Source: Panaeolus papilionaceus
Taxonomy: Eukaryota > Basidiomycota > Agaricomycetes > Agaricales
Direction: 5' to 3'
Assembly: GCA_015501605.1 (NCBI GenBank)
Contig: JADNRZ010000021.1
Span: 248,001 to 312,000 of the forward strand
DNA: 64,000 bases
Shown: positions 59,601-64,000 of the stretch, one piece after another
Layout: each line of letters begins with the position of its first letter
Numbering within the stretch: the first letter of the stretch is position 1
Made by a program: the position numbers and the translations under genes
The notes under the pieces: model-generated
Told to the model about the DNA's origin: nothing
Seen by the model: the letters and a program-made list of their open reading frames with translations, nothing else
Databases searched by the model: none

Positions 59601-59702
59601 GTAAGTTACCATTGACCCTCATGATCGTTGAAATAATGCTCATATTACATACAGCATGGTTTGATTGCGATTGGCTGCACCCCCGTCACTGTTGGTCTTT
59701 AA
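59162..59702 (+). CDS. class I hydrophobin 3
   Basis: Model join(59162..59239, 59299..59376, 59436..59600, 59655..59702), 122 residues. A signal peptide, then a short Pro-rich linker, then the eight Cys: QCNTGALQCC, VTC, GACTAQPVCC, IGC, spacing C-X6-CC-X33-C-X13-C-X5-CC-X12-C. It is the inverted near-copy of hydrophobin 2. The encoded mature proteins differ only at the end of exon 3 (NND versus NNN) and in exon 4 (HGLIAIG...VTVGL versus AGLIAIG...VTLGL). Its 3' flank holds GCTTAGCACGGGCATTCT, shared with copy 2. An unspliced reading of exon 1 and intron 1 gives an artefactual 72-codon ORF. Confidence 0.94.
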
Positions 59703-60891
59703 TCTCTGAAATCTGAAGATAAATGTGGATAGTTTGCTTAGCACGGGCATTCTTGATGCATATGTAGTTCTGTGTCGAACACTCTGGTAGATAACATGCT
59801 CAGCACAGGCGTATTATCCAATAAAGAACATGATGTCATGAAATTGCTAAGTTATTATTCAATCATAAGAGTATGCTGGCATAAACCTGAACTTAGCATA
59901 CTACCTCTGAGTATTTAGGACCGTTCAATTTGATAACAAATATGAAATATTTACGAGTGAAGGAAATTAGCGAGCAATTTACGCTGACATAGGGGCTTCT
60001 GGAGATCTCCGGTGACACTCGTCACACTCACCCAACTGACCCAAGTGACAGACTCTGACGTGGCGATTCTCGTTCACCAACATCAACATCCCGTTCCATC
60101 TACCAGAGGGCGACGCCGCTCGCCAAATTATCCTGCCTTCCAATTCAACTAGAGGTCTATGTGTCCAACACTATCCTCGGCTTCATTTCATTTCTGCCAC
60201 ATTGTGTGATTATTTTGAAGGTTTTGTCAAGGTCTTGTCTCCTTTTTCGCCGCAGCGGTCAGGCTTAAGGTGAGCTCTTTTTTTGCACGTTTTATATCAG
60301 TAATTTTATTGAAGAGACGTGATTCTGTATCAACAGATGGATTTTTCTGTCTCTATCTGCTGGTGCTGAGACGGAAAACCTCTTGTTACAATCAATATTT
60401 TCCCCCCTTGTTTGTGGACGTCTCTTGCACATGTTCTCTTGGGATGATATAGCTTCTGACTCTGAATGGGTCTTATCAGGAGCGAATGGCGGAGAGAGAG
60501 GAACATACTATTCTCGGTCTGGCCATTATATGTTTATGGCGACTCATCAGAACCAACCGTCTTTGACAGGAACTCAATTCTGATGTCTCAGCTCACATTT
60601 TATTGGGTCTTTTGCTCGGGCGCTGGTGCTCCCCTGGAGTCTCAGTCTTGCTGTCGCCACGTCTCTATGGTGTTTCTTACCCAGATCTGACATCTTCACC
60701 TCGTTGTCTTGTCGTTACATGGAGTTTGTGAGTATACGTTTTATTGAATACAATCACTCGATTCATACAATCACGTCGTGTTTGAGGAACTCAGTGGGTA
60801 TAAGGAAGTTGAGATTTCTCGCTGGGGTATCCGTAGCCGTACAGTGGCTGATCGCTCTCTTGTTCAGTGTAACCTAGGTGGATTGGTTGTG
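59703..60891. other. intergenic, no supported gene
   Basis: Only short T-rich ORFs on the plus strand (60270-60880) without a domain. The first 100 nt hold the conserved hydrophobin 3' element and a second, weaker copy (CTCAGCACAGGCGTAT, about 59800). Confidence 0.45.
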
Positions 60892-61858
60892 CTAGAAGAG
60901 TCGTTCAGCTTCGGAACCTTTTAATGCAAATGATGGAGACGTACCCTTTTCGTTGGGATATGGCATCCCCATAGGCGTTCCAGTTCCGTATCCGTATCCA
61001 TACACCTCGTCGTCCACTGGTGGAGGCTGAGGAACCACCCTCTCCATTTCCCTCATTGTTTCCTTTTCTATTCTGGCATCCCTTGCACGTCGCTGCACGT
61101 AAACCCCCAAAGAGATTAAAAGCGCCAGAGCAACCAACCCGCCGATGACACCACCTGCGATCGCTCCTGTGTTGACCTTGTTATGTTCTGCAGTGGTGCT
61201 GAGTGGTGCTCCTGTCCCAGTATTGTTGCTGGATGCGGGCAAGGTGATAGTCAGCGTAGGTCGGTTAGAGGACACAGATATGATGGTATTAGATGGATGT
61301 GGTGACTCAGTGACGCTGTTTGAAAGGATCGGAATGTTGCCCACTGCGTGTCCGGGGTTGGAAGGTACAGGTGGTGCATTGGTAGTATCTGTGGATGGTG
61401 CCGTGTTTGCGTTGGAGGATGGGGGTATATCAGTTGGTGGCGAAGGTGTTGGAATGAGTGGCGGTAGCGGCTGGTTATTGCTGGATGGTGGTGATGGCGT
61501 GGGACCCGCAGGGGGAGGAGCCGCAAGCCTGCAGATGGGGCTTGCCATCTGGGTGACTGTTGCCCTGTCTTTCCTCGTACAAGCCAAAAGTGGGTTACTA
61601 ATGCACTGGTTAAAAGGATCGGAGCAGACGCAGGCCGCCACAGGACCTCTGAAATGAGAAAGTAAAATTAAAGCTCGAGACTCTACTGTATAATATGAAG
61701 GGACATTACGGTTTGCACTGGCTGACAAGATTGGAGCATCTTTCCGCGCACTTTGGCCAGTCTGCCCATGGATCAGGGGGATCACCCTTCCTCTGAGCAA
61801 AACCGCTATGCGTCCACAAGAGGGTCGACGCAATAACGACCAAACAGGGGATGCGCAT
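60892..61858 (-). CDS. CFEM-type single-pass membrane protein
   Basis: Model: 61858..61710 and 61648..60892, 301 residues. The donor GTAATG and acceptor TTTCAG are in phase and restore the cysteine order. A signal peptide (MRIPCLVVIASTLLW) is followed by an eight-Cys CFEM-like domain: WPKCAERC, SQCK, ACVC, NQCIS, LACTR and PIC. A long Pro/Ser/Thr/Asn stalk leads to one membrane helix at about residues 210-234 (GAIAGGVIGGLVALALLI) and a basic QRRARD stop-transfer. The tail of 66 residues has VYGYGYG and then MPYPNEKG near the end, matching the tail motif of the 28, 38, 40 and 42 kb genes. Probably intact. It is the best-preserved member with a short tail. Confidence 0.83.
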
Positions 61859-62495
61859 CACTGGCCCGTTACCTCAGCTCTCGATATAAGCAAGGAAGAA
61901 CGATGGACGTCAACAAGTGACAGTGATACAGGGGAGGGAAAGCAGAAATAAAAACGTCAACCACAACTATAAAAAGGAGGAGCGCCGGCAGGGTCGGCTG
62001 TCGCAAAGATAGATGAAACAGTGATGTTGACTTGCAAACATTTGACATCTGATGGTGGGATCATGAAGCAATAACCCACCACTCTAGTACAACCTTCCAT
62101 GTCGGAGATACTGAACGTTCACAAGCTCTCCTCAGTTGTTCAATTTTCCAGAGAGTGAATGTCGCAGTTGCAAACCACGTACCCTATGGAAGATTCATCA
62201 GAAATATACAACTACATCCCACACGCCAATGAATTGATTTGCAGGCTCGCTCACACGGCGTTTGCGATAACATCGCTTCATTAAGAGAAATTAGACTACA
62301 TTAATAGAACCCTATGATGCATCGACTCGTGAAACTCCAAATACCCCCTTCACTACGCCGCCCATCCTATCTTCTCCTGTGAGTAACTGTATCTATAACC
62401 ATACAGCTCCGACGTCTGATCATATGGAAGCAAACTTGGATGATCTTCTGACACTATGCATATGAATCAAGATGGTTATTAACGTCGCTGATCAT
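61859..62495. other. intergenic, no supported gene
   Basis: Short ORFs only. Promoter of the 61.86 kb gene on its left and 3' UTR of the 62.5 kb gene on its right are expected. Confidence 0.45.
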
Positions 62496-63167
62496 TCATT
62501 GTAGATTAAACTGACCGTTCTCTTCAGGGTAGAAGCTACTGCTGGGTGAGGTGATATCGCATTCAAGATTGTTTGGTCTATCCTTCAGGGACGGATACGG
62601 TATGAAGACTGGAATCGGCTTGGGGCCCACTACTTTCAGTCCGTGATGGTGTGGTGTGGCTTCACTTGTGCGTCTCTTCATGAAAACAATCCGGCGAACG
62701 AGGAAGAGTATGCCGAACAGCACGCTAACAATTCCTCCTATGATCACCGCTGTATTGGGCGAGCGATACTCTGAGCCTGATTGAGTGTCTGACGAGTGTG
62801 TGGTGATATCATGGCTCGGTGTGGATGTGTGATGCCAAATATCTGCCCCTTTGCTCCTAATGGGCCAACTAAGGGCGCTGTAAAGATTCTTGTGCTTTGG
62901 ATTGAAGAAGAGTGTGACGTACTCAAAGTGATGCAGATGTCGTTGAGGTTGACACGCTTGCGCCTGGAGGAGCACTGGGATAGAGGCTGAACTTCTCGGG
63001 GCGATCGTAGCTTGACTTGTGGAAGAGGTCGGAGTGACGAGATCACGTTCAATTAAATCACAAAAAATCCAAAGTGTGTTGTACTTTGGACAACGACCAA
63101 GACCGAACCCTGAAGCTTTAAAGGATGGCTGTGCATCACCTTGAGCGTCGCTAATGTCTCTAAACAC
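62496..63167 (-). pseudogene. degenerate CFEM-type membrane protein gene
   Basis: One open frame of 223 codons contains a membrane helix (AVIIGGIVSVLFGILFLV) with a basic RRIVFMKRR flank and a tail ending FYPEENGQFNLQ, the tail pattern of the CFEM-type genes. The cysteine domain is not recognisable; only GRCPKY and IFCDL remain. In the stalk, Ser/Thr-rich coding pieces fall in all three frames (for example a run with VSTSTTSASL, and STSHSSSIQS, in frames other than the main one). This suggests several indels. Unresolved introns are the alternative. The start codon is uncertain; a TATA-like TATATAAC lies near 63190. Confidence 0.45.
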
Positions 63168-63295
63168 AACCTGGCTCTGATTACCAGAGGGTTATATACA
63201 AGTTATCATTCGCATAATAGATCGTAATCGAGTTTACATATGTAAAAAAATTTGAACACCAACACCCATTGTATAAAAGGTAGTAGTTTTACATA

Positions 63296-64000
63296 TCAGG
63301 CTAGGTCCCCGCTTGGTTTCTCGAATGCCATATTCTCCCTTGATCCATTGGAGGAACTGTCGTCATGGATGTGATCGCCCGAGTACGGTTCATCATTAAT
63401 TCGAGAATGCTTCACATAGCACACAATATTTGTTTTTCCAGTAGCTGTGCCAGTGTGTCGCCTACTATCCCCAGAGTTGACAGCAGCCGCAAAGCTCGTC
63501 TCACCTTCCACGTGTAAGACATCATCATGATGACGCTGTCGTGCGTTCAAGCTGGCATAACGGCAAATCGTTGTAAAAGGTCATAAATGGCGCGTTGTAT
63601 TTTGCTTACCTCGCAAGAAGACCGTTCGTGTAAATGCGTCCCAGCTGCATATGCACAGCGATGAAGTAAAAAGCACTTCCCCTGACGAAAAACTAGGCAA
63701 ACACATAATTAGATGTTGAATTGTGTCAAGTCAGAGTTGAGACTCTGAAAACGTACTGCTATGGCCGCTCCTATGGCGATGAAGCTATTGATAGAAGAAT
63801 TAGTTCCCATTTATCGAGGACAGGATGGACCCTACGCAGTTGCCAAGCCGGTAGCAATGACCATTTGGATTGCCTTCGTCACAATATTGCGAGTCCTGAA
63901 TAGTTAGATGTCAATAATCGAAGTCAGAATTAGCAGAATGGATACTGACGAGACAAAGGAAGTCTTCTCTCTAGCAAGATAATACCAGGTTACCAAAGCA
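63296..64000 (-). CDS. DUF6534-type membrane protein, C-terminal part (5' end outside window)
   Basis: Exons 64000..63950, 63895..63836, 63784..63757, 63692..63609 and 63551..63296, each GT-AG and in phase. The joined protein has WYYLAREKT, then a hydrophobic segment with IVTKAIQMVIATGLATA, then AVHMQLGRIYTNGLLASLNAR. The block ending YxNxLLASLNAR marks the C-terminus of the DUF6534 family, multi-span membrane proteins of unknown function that are numerous in Agaricomycetes. The remaining tail of about 80 residues is polar and cytoplasmic. Exon 63784..63757 is only 28 nt. The 5' part of the gene, with the first membrane spans, is beyond 64000. Confidence 0.85.

Noticed and set aside
1..64000. 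Search for transposase, reverse transcriptase, CRISPR arrays, rRNA and tRNA genes
   Set aside because: None of their hallmark motifs or repeat patterns was seen by eye; a short tRNA with an intron could still have been missed.

Overview
The window looks like nuclear DNA of an Agaricomycete (mushroom-forming basidiomycete). The evidence is the short (about 50-65 nt) GT-AG introns in nearly every gene, three class I hydrophobins, a DUF6534-type membrane protein, F-box proteins with the basidiomycete tail signature, a membrane protein with the FxFxG...YYG domain, and a set of CFEM-type surface proteins. I saw no prokaryotic, viral or organellar genes, no transposase or reverse transcriptase, no CRISPR array and no tRNA or rRNA that I could support. 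Gene models were built by hand: each junction was checked for GT/AG (or noted otherwise) and for reading-frame phase, but none is backed by transcript data.

Layout. 0-6 kb: the 3' end of an unrecognised gene, then three small plus-strand genes (2.33, 4.17 and 5.36 kb) for coiled-coil proteins of unknown family. 8.2-16.9 kb: one large minus-strand gene for a glutamine/serine-rich protein of about 1,300 residues with a GATA-like zinc finger. Its finger exon sits between two introns of about 2.12 kb, giant for this kind of genome. 17-26.6 kb: a gene-poor stretch carrying a scattered 15-nt motif. 26.7-30.5 kb: two minus-strand CFEM-type single-pass membrane proteins ending in PPPY motifs. 31-37 kb: an F-box remnant, a tail-anchored coiled-coil protein, and an F-box gene. 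38-43.2 kb: a plus-strand tandem array of three CFEM-like membrane genes, two of them broken. 43.5-45.3 kb: the FxFxG...YYG membrane protein. 46.8-49.1 kb: a GPI-type CFEM protein and a six-cysteine small secreted protein. 50.2-52.7 kb: three small genes of unknown family, one with a premature stop. 53.2-54.6 kb: a paralogue of the first F-box gene. 55.0-59.7 kb: three hydrophobins, two of them a nearly identical inverted pair. 60.9-63.2 kb: one intact and one degenerate CFEM-type gene. 63.3-64 kb: the 3' end of a DUF6534 gene.

Together the region reads as a cell-surface locus. Hydrophobins, CFEM proteins, mucin-like Ser/Thr-rich stalks with one membrane span and a small secreted protein are interleaved with lineage-specific coiled-coil and F-box genes, and there are clear signs of duplication, gene conversion and decay. 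The most notable signals are a short YPxEK-type cytoplasmic motif shared by most of the CFEM-type membrane proteins although their ectodomains have diverged, the hydrophobin inverted duplication whose introns are identical, and the two giant introns around the GATA-like finger.
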